Source: JAKVBK01 sp022447275 (GTDB lineage: Bacteria > Pseudomonadota > Alphaproteobacteria > Rhodobacterales > Rhodobacteraceae). Taken from it: a stretch of 64,000 nucleotides of DNA. This document shows positions 18,010 through 27,660 of this stretch, in pieces. The notes beneath the pieces are model-generated. The model was not told the DNA's origin and made no database searches. It was given only the letters and a program-made list of their open reading frames with translations. The DNA lies in NCBI GenBank assembly GCA_047125605.1, contig CP138932.1, positions 682,001-746,000 of the forward strand. The letters are read 5' to 3'. Within the stretch, counting starts at the first letter, position 1. Each line of letters begins with the position of its first letter. Made by a program: the position numbers and the translations under genes.

Positions 18010-20013
18010 GTGTATGCAACCGGATCGGAGAGAACAAGACCGGCTCTGTTCCAATGGCTGGTTACGTCACTGCTCGAACAGCAGGGGCGGCTTTTGCTAT
18101 GGGTGCCCATTTTCATGTCATTGGGCATCGTCGTCTATTTCGAACTGTCTTTCGAGCCGGAATTTGCGCAGATTTTGCCCTTATGCGCGGCGTTTCTCTG
18201 CGTTGTTCTGGGGCTTTGCCTGAGTTGGGGGCGCACCCAAGCGGTGAGCGCCCCAATCCTTTATTTTCGCTACTACGGGGCGGTGGAGGGCCGGGTTGTG
18301 GCAATGGACCGCTCTGCCTCTGATAAGATCCGATTGACGCTGGACCGGGTCCGCCTGGAGCGCATGTCCCCCGAAGATACGCCAGAGCGTGTCCGGGTGT
18401 CCCTGCACGGTCAGCAGGATTGGCTGGCGGTTCAGCCCGGCCAACGCATCATGATGACGGCCCATTTGTCACCGCCGGGCGGAGCGTTGGAGCCCGGCGG
18501 CTTTGATTTTGCCCGCCACGCATTTTTTCTGCGTTTGGGCGCGCAGGGATATACGCGCACGCCCGTGCTTCTGGCCGCACCCGCGCAGAACTCCTGGCGC
18601 CTGATGCTGTTTGAATACCGCATGAAAATCAGCGCGCATCTGCAAGCGCGCATTCCTGGCGACGCGGGCGGATTTGCCGCCGCGATCCTGACGGGGGATC
18701 GCTCCGCTGTGTCCACCGAGGTGGTGGAGGTGTTGCGGGATGCAAACACCGCCCATCTGCTGGCCATATCGGGCCTACATATGGGGCTTTTGACAGGCAC
18801 CGTATTTACCGTGATCTGGACGCTGGTCGCTGCTATCCCCTGGCTGGCCTTGCGCGTGTCTGGGGCAAAGATTGCCGCATGTGTGGCGCTGCTGGCGGGG
18901 GCCGTCTATCTGGCGCTTTCCGGAGGCGCGGTCAGCACTCAACGCGCCTATGTCATGGTCTGCGTCATGCTCGTGGCCATCCTTCTGGACAAGCGTGCGA
19001 TCTCGCTCCGAGCAGTTGCCATAGCGGCCATTCTGGTGCTGGCTTGGCGGCCCGAAAGCCTGTTCTCACCGGGCTTTCAGATGTCATTTGCAGCGACCAC
19101 CGCGCTTGTCGCTGTTTTCTCGATTCTGCGCGGGTTGCCCGGGCGGCGTTTCTGGATGCAACCGGTGTTGGCCGTCATTTTATCTTCGGCTGTGGCGGGG
19201 GCGGCGACCGCCCCGTTTTTGGCGGCGCATTTCAACCAGGTATCCTAGCTTGGCCTGATCGCAAATACACTCAGCGTGCCGGTTATGGGGGTGCTGGTGA
19301 TGCCCGCAGGGGTGGCCGCGATGGTGCTGGCGGCGCTTGGCCTTGAAGGGCTGGCTCTGGTGCCGATGCAATGGGGGCTTGAGTGGATTTTGTTCGTGTC
19401 CCAGCGCGTTGCCGAACAGGACATCTCAGTCCGCATGGTCGTGGAGCCGGGGCCCTGGGCCCTCGGTGTCGTGTCGCTTGGCGCATTGATCGTAATTGTG
19501 TGGCAGGGCCCGCTGCGATGGGCAGGGGGGCTTGTCTGTGTATTTGGCGCTTTGCTTTGGCAGGCCCATGAGCGCCCGCCGGTCCTGATAGCGCCCAGCG
19601 GCGGCCTTGTCGGAGCCATGACCGCGGAGGGGCGCGCTTTCTCAAAGCCGCGCGGTGATGGGTTTGCCGCGCGTATCTGGCTTGAAAACGACGGAGACGG
19701 ATCGGATCAAGCAGAAGCTGCGGCACGGCAAGGGTTTTCGGGCCCAAAAGATGACCGATTGATCCGCGTCCAAGGGGTGTCGATCCGGGCGCTTTCGGGG
19801 CGCAATCAGGCAGAGCGGATCACATCGGGCTGCAAAGCTGACATCGTTGTGGCCACGCGGCCGCCTGAGGCCATTCCAAAGGGCTGTGTTGTGTTCGGGC
19901 CTGACGCTTTGAAAACCACAGGGGCGTTGGCGATTTGGCCGCTGGACGATGGCACTTGGGTGCAGAGAGCGTCCTATGATCCCGCGCGGGCGCGGCCTTG
20001 GGCTGTCAGGTAG
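18010..20013 (+). pseudogene. comEC: ComEC/Rec2 competence protein, interrupted by an amber stop
   Basis: ComEC is the inner-membrane channel that brings single-stranded DNA into the cell. From GTG 18010 the reading frame gives an N-terminal domain and the competence region (AHLLAISGLHMGLLTGT near residue 248). At 19246-19248 it hits TAG immediately after HFNQVS. The same frame continues without any shift as LGLIANTLSVPVMGVLVMPA, exactly the family continuation, to the stop at 20013. CAG to TAG (Gln to stop) is the simplest explanation. The two halves are 412 and about 245 residues (second from GTG 19276). It is a recent pseudogene, a suppressed amber codon or a sequencing error. Confidence 0.88.
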
Positions 20014-20016
20014 ATT

Positions 20017-20041
20017 GCGCCGCCCGGGCTGCAGGCGGCGC
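20017..20041. terminator. Hairpin between convergent comEC and lexA
   Basis: GCGCCGCC and GGCGGCGC form a perfect 8-base-pair stem around a 9-base loop. It sits between two converging genes but has no T-run on either side, so terminator function is uncertain. Confidence 0.45.
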
Positions 20042-20047
20042 GCGCGA

Positions 20048-20746
20048 TCAGATGTAGTTGCGGATCAGACCCACAAGTTTGCCCTGCACCTCGACTTCAC
20101 TTTCCGGCACGAGCCGGGTTTCAAAGGCGGGATTGGCTGCTTCAAGCGCGATCATTCCGCCTTTGCGCCGGAAGCGTTTCAGCGTTGCTTCATAGCCCTC
20201 CACAACGGCCACAACGATATCGCCGTTCTCGACGTTGGATGTTTCGCGGATCACAACCACATCGCCCTCATTGATCCCGGCATTGATCATCGAGTCGCCT
20301 TTGACCTCGAGCGCGTAGTGGTTGCCCCGGCCCACCATCGAACCGGGCACCGCCACAGTGTGGCTGACTTCGGAGATCGCGGCGATCGGCACACCGGCTG
20401 CGATCTTGCCCATCACAGGCAATTCCGTGGCCGCGATTGTCACAGGCGCTGTCTCGGGCGGGGTGGCGGTGGGGCGATCGCCTTCGATGACGCGCGGCAC
20501 AAACCCCTGCGGCCCCTCAGCGGCCATCATGTTGTCAGGCAGTTTTATGATTTCCAATGCTCTGGCTTTGTGGGCAAGGCGGCGGATATAGCCCCGCTCT
20601 TCCAACGCTGTGATGAGCCTGTGGATGCCGGATTTGGATCGCAGATCCAGCGCGTCCTTCATCTCGTCAAAGGAGGGCGGCACGCCATCACGCTGCACGC
20701 GCGCATGGATGAACTGGAGAAGATCCATCTGTTTTTTCGTGAGCAT
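20048..20746 (-). CDS. lexA: LexA repressor
   Basis: LexA represses SOS genes until RecA filaments trigger self-cleavage. It has an N-terminal winged helix ([20 protein letters not shown] onward), the Ala-Gly cleavage site in [11 protein letters not shown], the catalytic serine in [11 protein letters not shown] and the catalytic lysine in EATLKRF. I chose ATG 20746 (232 residues). The longer start at 20773 adds a non-family leader and comes within five bases of the SOS box at 20778-20792. Confidence 0.96.
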   Translation of the reverse strand: MLTKKQMDLLQFIHARVQRDGVPPSFDEMKDALDLRSKSGIHRLITALEERGYIRRLAHKARALEIIKLPDNMMAAEGPQGFVPRVIEGDRPTATPPETAPVTIAATELPVMGKIAAGVPIAAISEVSHTVAVPGSMVGRGNHYALEVKGDSMINAGINEGDVVVIRETSNVENGDIVVAVVEGYEATLKRFRRKGGMIALEAANPAFETRLVPESEVEVQGKLVGLIRNYI

Positions 20747-20777
20747 TTGCGTCTCCACACAAGTTTTGTTCACTTAT

Positions 20778-20792
20778 GTTCTGCACGCGTTC
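20778..20792 (-). promoter_or_regulatory. LexA SOS box (GTTC-N7-GTTC)
   Basis: GTTCTGCACGCGTTC is an exact GTTC-N7-GTTC, the direct-repeat LexA operator of alphaproteobacteria, 32 bases upstream of the lexA ATG. A third GTTC lies at 20768-20771. It implies autoregulation of lexA. Confidence 0.85.
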
Positions 20793-20815
20793 TCATTTTG
20801 TGTCAAGCATTCAGC

Positions 20816-21988
20816 TTAAAGATGTATCGCTTGGACCATCTCACCTGTCTCCCTGGCAGGGTCCTTTATGGGGCGTATCAGCAGCGCATTTGCATCTGCC
20901 AGCACAGACATCAGGGAACTGTCCTGGCGTTGGTCAGCGAAGATCGCTCCGTTTTCGATGCGGGCGCGCATGTAGTGCAGGCGCGGGCCGTTCTGGGTGA
21001 CGGGCGCGCCGAGGGGCAGCGTGATCTCTGGCAGCGGCGCGGCGGGAAGGCCTGTCATCACGCGCAGGGCGGGCCGCAGGAAAATATGGGCGCAAACCAA
21101 CCCTGAAACGGGGTTCCCGGGCAGCCCAAAGAGGGGCGTATCTTTGAGTGTGCCGACAAGCAGTGGTTTGCCTGGCCGCATGGCGATTTTGTAAAATGAC
21201 AAATCCATGCCAAGTGCTTCGGCAACGGGCCCAACAAGATCATGGTCGCCCACCGAAGCGCCCCCGGTTGTCACGATCATGTCGGCCCCTGCCGCCAGCC
21301 TGAAACCCAACTCAAGGCTGTCTCTCCGGTCGCGCGCGATGGGCAAAAGCCGGGTTTCGGCGCCTTCCGATTCCAAAATAGCTTTTATCGCCAAACTGTT
21401 AGAGGCGATAATCTGGTCCGGGCCGGGTGTCTCGCCCACGTTTACCAACTCATCCCCCGTTGCCATGATCGCCACAATGGGCCGTCTGTGTACGGTGACC
21501 TCTGGCACATTCATGGCGGCAATCAGCCCGATATCATGGGCACACAGGCGGCGACCGGCGGTAATGCGGTGCCCCTTTGCGAAATCGTTTCCGGCGGGGC
21601 GGACATAGCTGGCAGTATCGAGATCTGATCCCAGCGTGATCCGATCACCCTTGCGCGTGACGTCTTCCTGAATGATCACACGATCTGCCCCCGGCGGTAC
21701 GGGCGCGCCGGTGAAAATGCGCACCGCCGTGCCCGGCGTGACAGCGCCATCAAACCGGTCTCCGGCGCGGGACTCTCCGATGATTTTGAAACCTGCACCA
21801 GGCAGGGCCTCAGCGCCGTCAACCGCATAGCCATCCATCGCAGAGGCGGGGAAGGGCGGTTGATCTCGCTGTGCGATCACATCGCGCGCCAGCACGCGCC
21901 CATGGGCATCTCCCAGAGCGACACGTTCCGTGGGCAGGGCGGACACAAGGGCGAAGACGCGCGCCAGCGCCTCCGCGACGGTGATCAC
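20816..21988 (-). CDS. moeA: Molybdopterin molybdenumtransferase MoeA
   Basis: MoeA inserts molybdate into adenylylated molybdopterin to form the active cofactor. The 390-residue protein shows [10 protein letters not shown] near residue 50, TGDELV near 180, [11 protein letters not shown] near 245 and [11 protein letters not shown] near 293, all family landmarks. Its start overlaps the moaC stop by four bases, so the two are coupled. Confidence 0.94.
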   Translation of the reverse strand: MITVAEALARVFALVSALPTERVALGDAHGRVLARDVIAQRDQPPFPASAMDGYAVDGAEALPGAGFKIIGESRAGDRFDGAVTPGTAVRIFTGAPVPPGADRVIIQEDVTRKGDRITLGSDLDTASYVRPAGNDFAKGHRITAGRRLCAHDIGLIAAMNVPEVTVHRRPIVAIMATGDELVNVGETPGPDQIIASNSLAIKAILESEGAETRLLPIARDRRDSLELGFRLAAGADMIVTTGGASVGDHDLVGPVAEALGMDLSFYKIAMRPGKPLLVGTLKDTPLFGLPGNPVSGLVCAHIFLRPALRVMTGLPAAPLPEITLPLGAPVTQNGPRLHYMRARIENGAIFADQRQDSSLMSVLADANALLIRPIKDPARETGEMVQAIHL

Positions 21989-22461
21989 GGCTGGGCCTCG
22001 TAACGGCCTGATTTGCCGCCATCCTTCACCAGAACCTTGATGTCACCAATCTCCATCGCACGGTCCACGGCCTTGAGCATGTCATAGACGGTTAGCGCGG
22101 CGGTCGAGGCCGCCGTCAGGGCTTCCATCTCCACACCTGTCTGGCCGTTCGTCTTGACCGTGGCTGTGATGCGGACGCCCGGCAGGGTATCATCCGGCAC
22201 AAGATCGACTGCAACTTTCGTGATCGGCAGCGGATGGCACAGGGGGATCAGATCAGCCGTGCGTTTTGCCCCCATGATCCCGGCAAGCCGCGCCACGCCC
22301 AAAACATCGCCCTTCTTGGCGGTGCCTTGGGTGATATGCGCCAGTGTTTCAGGCAGCATCTTTACCTGCGCGCTGGCTGTCGCGATCCGGTCGGTGAAGT
22401 CCTTTTCGGACACATCAACCATATGGGCCCGGCCTTCGCCGTCAAAATGGGTCAGAGACAT
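21985..22461 (-). CDS. moaC: Cyclic pyranopterin monophosphate synthase MoaC
   Basis: MoaC completes the first stage of molybdopterin synthesis with MoaA. The 158-residue protein carries [20 protein letters not shown] and CHPLPI near residue 75, and [17 protein letters not shown] near 116. It begins three bases after the trpC stop and runs into moeA, linking tryptophan and molybdenum-cofactor genes in one transcript. Confidence 0.95.
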   Translation of the reverse strand: MSLTHFDGEGRAHMVDVSEKDFTDRIATASAQVKMLPETLAHITQGTAKKGDVLGVARLAGIMGAKRTADLIPLCHPLPITKVAVDLVPDDTLPGVRITATVKTNGQTGVEMEALTAASTAALTVYDMLKAVDRAMEIGDIKVLVKDGGKSGRYEAQP

Positions 22462-22464
22462 GGC

Positions 22465-23280
22465 TCAGAGCCCTCCGCCATTGCGGGCGCCACCGGCGAG
22501 GATTGCCCTTGTGGCGGCCGTCACGTCGTCCTGGCGCATGAGGCCTTCCCCAATCAGGAAGCAGCGCGCCCCGTGCTGAGAGATATCTTCGAGATCGCTT
22601 GGCGTGAACAAGCCCGATTCTGACACCAGCAGGCGATCTTCGGGGGCGCGTCGCGCCAGTGTGCGCGTTGTATCCAGCGTGGTCTCGAAGGTGTTCAGAT
22701 CCCGGTTGTTGATCCCCAGCAGCGGCGATTTCAGGAGGCAGGCGCGCTCAAGCTCTTCGGCATTGTGCACTTCTATGAGCACATCCATGCCCCATTCAAA
22801 GGCCGCCTCTTCCAATTCCTTGGCCTGGGTATCGGACACGGATGCCATGATGATCAGGATGCAATCGGCGTGCAGCGCACGGGCCTCTGCCACCTGATAG
22901 GTGTCATACATGAAATCCTTGCGCAGGGCAGGCAGGTCCACGGCGGCGCGGGCCTCTGTCAGATAGGCGTTATCGCCTTGAAAGGACGGCCCATCGGTGA
23001 GGATGGACAGGCAGGTTGCCCCACCGGCCTCATAGGCTTTGGCCAGCGCTGGCGGATCGAAATCCGCCCGGATCAGGCCCTTGGAGGGGCTGGCCTTTTT
23101 GATTTCGGCAATCAGCCCGTAGCCGGTGCGCGCGGCTTCTTTCAGACGGGTCGCAAAGCCGCGTGGAGCAGGCGCGCTTCGGGCGGCCTCTTCCACCTCA
23201 GCAAGGGAGCGGTGCGCCTTTGCGGCCTCTACCTCTTCCAGCTTGTAGGCCTTGATCTTGTCCAGGATGGTCGGTGTCAT
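22465..23280 (-). CDS. trpC: Indole-3-glycerol phosphate synthase
   Basis: TrpC closes the indole ring from CdRP in tryptophan synthesis. The 271-residue single-function protein has the start [20 protein letters not shown], the catalytic lysine block [13 protein letters not shown] near 59, [12 protein letters not shown] near 183, and [13 protein letters not shown] near 216. It follows ung by three bases and precedes moaC by three. Confidence 0.95.
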   Translation of the reverse strand: MTPTILDKIKAYKLEEVEAAKAHRSLAEVEEAARSAPAPRGFATRLKEAARTGYGLIAEIKKASPSKGLIRADFDPPALAKAYEAGGATCLSILTDGPSFQGDNAYLTEARAAVDLPALRKDFMYDTYQVAEARALHADCILIIMASVSDTQAKELEEAAFEWGMDVLIEVHNAEELERACLLKSPLLGINNRDLNTFETTLDTTRTLARRAPEDRLLVSESGLFTPSDLEDISQHGARCFLIGEGLMRQDDVTAATRAILAGGARNGGGL

Positions 23281-23283
23281 GTC

Positions 23284-23964
23284 TCACGATCCCTTCGCAA
23301 CGGGGTTGGCCCAGTTTATGGGCCTTTGGCCGCGGGTTTCCAACCATCTATTCACCTTTGAGAACGGCTTTGAGCCAAAGAAGCCGCGTCGCGCCGATAG
23401 CGGAGAGGGATGCGCCGTTTCCAGACGCAGGTGATGGGGCGCGAGCGGGCCTGCGAGCTTTGCGGCTGACTGCCCCCAAAGCACAAAGGCGCGGGGCTGG
23501 TCTGCCAGCCGGTCAAGCACCTCCCTCAAGAGCGTCTGCCAACCGATCTTAAGATGGCCGCCCGCATCGCCGCTGGGCACCGTCAGGGCTGCGTTCAGAA
23601 GCAATACCCCCTGATCGGCCCATCCGCGCAAGTCGCCCGTTGCCGGGCAGGCGCCAATATCAGCTTCCATCTCTCTGAAAATATTTGCCAAAGAGCGGGG
23701 CAGGCGGGTTTCGGGCGTTACCGAAAAGGCAAAGCCATGGGCGTGGCCGGGGGTGGGGTAGGGATCCTGCCCCAGGATAACGACGCGCACATCGTCAGGC
23801 CGGCAGCGCTCGAGGGCCGCAAAAACCTGCTCCGCTGGGGGCAGAATATCGCGCGAATCTGCCGCGAGCGTGGCGCGCAGGTCAGGCCAGGGCGCGCCGA
23901 AGAACGGCAACTCAGCCCAAGCGCCAATGCGGTCAATGCGGGGCTCGAAGGACGGGAGGGGCAT
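23284..23964 (-). CDS. ung: Uracil-DNA glycosylase, family 1
   Basis: Ung removes uracil from DNA in base-excision repair. The 226-residue protein contains the water-activating GQDPYPTPGHAHGFAFS near residue 66, LLLNAALTV near 122 and the DNA-intercalation loop HPSPLSARRGFFG near 190. These residues mark family 1. It sits between trpD and trpC in the same orientation, with only three bases before trpC, so it is probably expressed with the trp genes. Confidence 0.94.
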   Translation of the reverse strand: MPLPSFEPRIDRIGAWAELPFFGAPWPDLRATLAADSRDILPPAEQVFAALERCRPDDVRVVILGQDPYPTPGHAHGFAFSVTPETRLPRSLANIFREMEADIGACPATGDLRGWADQGVLLLNAALTVPSGDAGGHLKIGWQTLLREVLDRLADQPRAFVLWGQSAAKLAGPLAPHHLRLETAHPSPLSARRGFFGSKPFSKVNRWLETRGQRPINWANPVAKGS

Positions 23965-23993
23965 GTTCAGGCAAACCTTTCCGATCGGCCCGG

Positions 23994-25010
23994 TCAGGCG
24001 CCCTGCGTGATGCGCGCCAGCCCTTCTACCTTTGCGCGTGCGGCGCCGCTGTCGATGCTGTCACGGGCGATCTCAACACCCGCCTTGAGATCGGACGCCT
24101 TGCCAGCCACCACCAGCGCAGCTGCGGCGTTCAAAAGCACGGCATCGCGGTAAGCGCTCTGCTCACCTTGGAGCAAAGCCTTGAACGCATTTGCATTTTC
24201 TTCTGGGGTGCCGCCGAGAATATCCTTGAAAGGATGGACAGGCAGGCCCGCATCTTCCGGGTGCACTTCATGGCCGGTGATCTGGCCGTCTTTCAACGCG
24301 GCCACGGAGCTGGGCCCTGCGATCGACAGCTCATCTGTGCCGTCCGAGCCGTGCACGATCCAGACCGCCTCTGCGCCAAGCTCCTGCAGGGTTTCGGCCA
24401 TCGGGTAAATAAGATCGATCGCGAAGGCGCCCGTGAGTTGGCGCTTGACGCCGGCCGGGTTCGTCAACGGCCCGAGAATGTTGAAGATCGTTTTGCAGCC
24501 CAGTTCCTGACGGGTGGGCATTACATGTTTGATCGCGGGGTGGTGCATAGGGGCCATCATGAAGCCGATCCCCACCTCTGACAGGGCCTTTTCCACCACA
24601 TCCGCGCCGACCATCACATCCACGCCCATCTGGCCGAGTGCGTCTGCTGCGCCAGATTTCGAGCTGAGGTTTCGGTTGCCGTGCTTGGCCACGGGCACGC
24701 CAGCCCCTGCAACCACGAAAGCAGTTGCGGTTGAGATATTCAGGGTGCCCATCCCGTCTCCGCCGGTGCCCACGATATCCATCGCATCCGCAGGGGCGCT
24801 GACAGGTACGCATTTGGCGCGCATGACCGCAGCTGCAGCGGCGTATTCGGCCACTGATTCCCCGCGTGCGCGCATCGCCATCAAAAGTCCGCCAATCTGC
24901 GCGTCCGTCGCCTCGCCCTCAAAGAGGATCTCAAAGGCGCGCTTGGCCTGCGCCTTGGACAAAGGCCCCTCGGAGGCGGAGTAGATCAGGGGTTTCATCG
25001 CATCGCTCAT
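23994..25010 (-). CDS. trpD: Anthranilate phosphoribosyltransferase
   Basis: TrpD joins anthranilate to PRPP in the second tryptophan-specific step. The 338-residue protein shows [17 protein letters not shown] near residue 79 and [20 protein letters not shown] near 106, the PRPP- and anthranilate-binding blocks. Its start overlaps the trpG stop by four bases. Confidence 0.96.
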   Translation of the reverse strand: MSDAMKPLIYSASEGPLSKAQAKRAFEILFEGEATDAQIGGLLMAMRARGESVAEYAAAAAVMRAKCVPVSAPADAMDIVGTGGDGMGTLNISTATAFVVAGAGVPVAKHGNRNLSSKSGAADALGQMGVDVMVGADVVEKALSEVGIGFMMAPMHHPAIKHVMPTRQELGCKTIFNILGPLTNPAGVKRQLTGAFAIDLIYPMAETLQELGAEAVWIVHGSDGTDELSIAGPSSVAALKDGQITGHEVHPEDAGLPVHPFKDILGGTPEENANAFKALLQGEQSAYRDAVLLNAAAALVVAGKASDLKAGVEIARDSIDSGAARAKVEGLARITQGA

Positions 25011-25597
25011 GCTGGCTCTCCCAAGAGATTGGCCGTTTCAAGGAAGGTCCCCAGCATGGCGTGACCGTGCTCGGAGCGGATGGACTCGGGGTGGAATTGT
25101 ACGCCTTCAATGGGCAGTTCCTTGTGCCGCAGGCCCATGATCGTGCCATCGTCCAGCCACGCGGTGATGTCGAGGCAGTCGGGCAGGTCTTCGCGGGCCA
25201 CGATCAAAGAGTGATAGCGAGTCGCCTGCAGAGGGGAGGGCAGCCCAGCAAAGCAGCCCTTGCCCGCGTGGTGCATCGTGCCCAGCTTGCCATGCACGAT
25301 TTCGTGGCAGCGCGTGACTGTCCCGCCAAAAGCTGCACCGATGGATTGGTGTCCAAGGCACACGCCAAACAGGGGGATCCGCGCCTCTGCAGCAGCAGCG
25401 ATCAGAGGCATGCAGATGCCGGCTTGGGGAGGGTCACAAGGGCCGGGAGACAGCAGGATTGCACTTGGATTAAGGCCCATGGCTTCTTGTATGGTGAGCG
25501 CATCATTGCGCACAACATGGGCCTCTGTGCCAAGCTCGCCCAAGTAATGGACAAGGTTGTAAGTGAAACTGTCATAGTTATCGATCAGCAGAAGCAC
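25007..25597 (-). CDS. trpG: Anthranilate synthase component II (glutamine amidotransferase)
   Basis: TrpG supplies ammonia from glutamine to TrpE, or to the para-aminobenzoate synthase when the subunit is shared. The 196-residue protein has the triad regions [15 protein letters not shown] (nucleophile, near residue 80) and GVQFHPESI (near 170). It starts at GTG 25597 ([19 protein letters not shown]). A divergent gene separates it from trpE. Confidence 0.94.
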   Translation of the reverse strand: MLLLIDNYDSFTYNLVHYLGELGTEAHVVRNDALTIQEAMGLNPSAILLSPGPCDPPQAGICMPLIAAAAEARIPLFGVCLGHQSIGAAFGGTVTRCHEIVHGKLGTMHHAGKGCFAGLPSPLQATRYHSLIVAREDLPDCLDITAWLDDGTIMGLRHKELPIEGVQFHPESIRSEHGHAMLGTFLETANLLGEPA

Positions 25598-25743
25598 GCG
25601 CAGGCCTTTCCATCAGGGGGTGAACCCGCTGGCGGGTCGCGGTATAGATGGGCCGAGCGGTACGAGATGGTCAACCCTTGCCCTGCGGTTCACAGGGGGG
25701 AAAGGCATCATGGCATCACATTGGTCCCGCGCAAACTTGTGAA

Positions 25744-25763
25744 AGGGCGCCGTCACGCGCCCT
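25744..25763 (+). other. Hairpin in the leader of the deacetylase gene
   Basis: AGGGCGC and GCGCCCT form a 7-base-pair stem with a six-base loop directly before the ribosome site GAGGAGAAGG. It could affect translation start; no T-run follows. Confidence 0.35.
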
Positions 25764-25776
25764 GAGGAGAAGGTGA

Positions 25777-27576
25777 ATGGCACGAAGCTTCCTTGTGGGG
25801 GCCCTTTGGGGAACGGCGACAGCCGGCGTTATGCTTGTTAACCTTTCGCTGATCGTGCCTTTGCCCAGCGAGTTGATTGCCCCTGAGGATGAAGACTGGC
25901 TTGCCGCGCCGAAGCTTATGCCTGAAACGGCCGCGACGGGGCCGGATGCGACTGATGCGCCTTTGTCGGACGTGCCCGAAGCTGATCCGCAGTCGACCGC
26001 CGTTCCAGCACAAGAGGATGGGCAAGCCCAACCTGCCACAGGGCTTTCGCCGGACAACAGCACTGCGGCGCCAGCCGAGGGCAGCGCGCCGCCTGCCAGC
26101 GCCAGCACCGAGGCGCCCCCGCCCCAGGATGTTCCGCTCCAAGACATGGACAGCGCCGCCCCATCCGCAGTGTCCGATGCGCCGCGCGCACCCGCGCAGG
26201 AGGCCGCGTCTGCACAGCCCGCTGCCCCTGTGGCCCAGACGCCTTCAACCGAGGGGGCCGCCTTGGGGGAACGTGACGGCCCAGCGGCCACGCCCGCAGC
26301 GCCCTCTGCCAATCTGCCCGCCGTAACAGAACAGGCCGCGCCTGCGCCGGTGGTCACAGACGCGCCCAGCCCATCGCCATCGCAACCGAATGCAGTTGTC
26401 GCACAGCCCGACACATCCGCGCCTCAAGCGGACACGCAGACGGCAACCGAAACCGTACCTTCTGAGGATGTCACCAGCGGCCCGTATTCCGATCTGATCC
26501 CGCTGGAGCGGGACCCGGATACCCCACCCCCCCGCATTGCACCGCCGACCTTGGCGCCTGAGGTCGCCGCCGCGGACAGTGCAGCACCTCCATCAGTCAA
26601 AGAAGCGGTCCAGCCGCCGCAACCGGCTGACCCACAGCCTGCGCCACCCATCGAGGCAGCAGCCGAAACAGACGCATCGGCAAACACACTAAGCGAAGGC
26701 GCAGTCCCGGAAACGCCTGCTGCTATGGCTGTTCCTGCCCTCACGGATGACAGCCCAGCCGATCGTGCCGAAACCACGCCGTCCGATCGCCTGCCGCGCA
26801 TCGCTGCTCTGCCAGATCGCGGCGCGGAAGAGGGCCCAACGATTGGCAAACCCGTGATCCCTCTGGCTGAGCGTCTCGGCACGGTTGGCACCTTTACCGA
26901 TCGCCCCGCTGCTGCAGAACCGCCCGCGCCTCCGCCGCCCGCATGGATCCGCAATGGGGCCGTGGCTGAAGGGCAAGCGCCACAGGGGCCGCTGCTGGGG
27001 ATGGTGCTGATCGATCCGGGCCTGCCCGAGGATTTGCGGGCGGGGCTTTTAGAAGATCCGCTTCCCGTCACGATCGCCCTAGATAGCACCCGCGAAGATG
27101 CGCCGGAAACGCTGCGCCAGTACCGAACCGCCGGTTACGAAGTGCTTGTGATCCCCGGCCCGGCGGGCGATGCGGCCACCCTTGCAGCCCTGCCAGACGC
27201 GGTTGGCCTCCTGTCCGCCACGGATGCGCCGGTGCCCTCCGCCGGCGTGTTGTCTGCAGACGGGCACGGGGTTTTGCTGTGGCCCGGGGGATTGGATGGC
27301 GCGTTGCGCGCGGTGGCCCGCGCGGGGTTGCCCGCCTTGCGCGCCTATCGGTTGCTTGACGGGCAGGCCGAGCGGGCCCCCGTGATCGGGCGCTATCTGG
27401 GACGGGCCGCGTTCGAGGCCCAGCAGACCCTTTCGGAAACGGTGATCGGCCATCTCTATCCCGAAACTCTGCAAGCCGTGCGCGGTTTCGTGGCGGCTGC
27501 ACCAGACAGAGGCATTGCCGTGGTGCCGGTGACCGTTGTGATGGCCCGCCAGATCGACGACGCGTCAGATTTCTGA
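25777..27576 (+). CDS. Divergent polysaccharide deacetylase family protein with long Ala/Pro-rich linker
   Basis: The 599-residue protein begins with an N-terminal membrane anchor or signal (SFLVGALWGTATAGVMLVNL). A low-complexity region rich in Ala, Pro, Glu and Asp runs to about residue 385. The C-terminal globular part (from GPLLGMVLIDPGLPED, about 405) resembles the YibQ-like divergent polysaccharide deacetylase family. It is probably periplasmic, acting on cell-wall or surface glycans; catalytic metal ligands are not evident in this divergent family. It lies on the opposite strand between trpG and trpE. Confidence 0.75.
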   Translation: MARSFLVGALWGTATAGVMLVNLSLIVPLPSELIAPEDEDWLAAPKLMPETAATGPDATDAPLSDVPEADPQSTAVPAQEDGQAQPATGLSPDNSTAAPAEGSAPPASASTEAPPPQDVPLQDMDSAAPSAVSDAPRAPAQEAASAQPAAPVAQTPSTEGAALGERDGPAATPAAPSANLPAVTEQAAPAPVVTDAPSPSPSQPNAVVAQPDTSAPQADTQTATETVPSEDVTSGPYSDLIPLERDPDTPPPRIAPPTLAPEVAAADSAAPPSVKEAVQPPQPADPQPAPPIEAAAETDASANTLSEGAVPETPAAMAVPALTDDSPADRAETTPSDRLPRIAALPDRGAEEGPTIGKPVIPLAERLGTVGTFTDRPAAAEPPAPPPPAWIRNGAVAEGQAPQGPLLGMVLIDPGLPEDLRAGLLEDPLPVTIALDSTREDAPETLRQYRTAGYEVLVIPGPAGDAATLAALPDAVGLLSATDAPVPSAGVLSADGHGVLLWPGGLDGALRAVARAGLPALRAYRLLDGQAERAPVIGRYLGRAAFEAQQTLSETVIGHLYPETLQAVRGFVAAAPDRGIAVVPVTVVMARQIDDASDF

Positions 27577-27660
27577 GGCCTTGGTGCCTATGTCAGGGCC
27601 CGGCGCGCGGTGCCGCGCGGCGCGATGGCCGTTGGGCGGTTTGGGCGCGTATCGTGCAGG

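Noticed and set aside
25716..26414. Long Gly/Ala/Ser-rich minus-strand frame opposite the deacetylase linker
   Set aside because: It is the antisense of a low-complexity, GC-rich coding stretch. Such frames stay open by composition alone.
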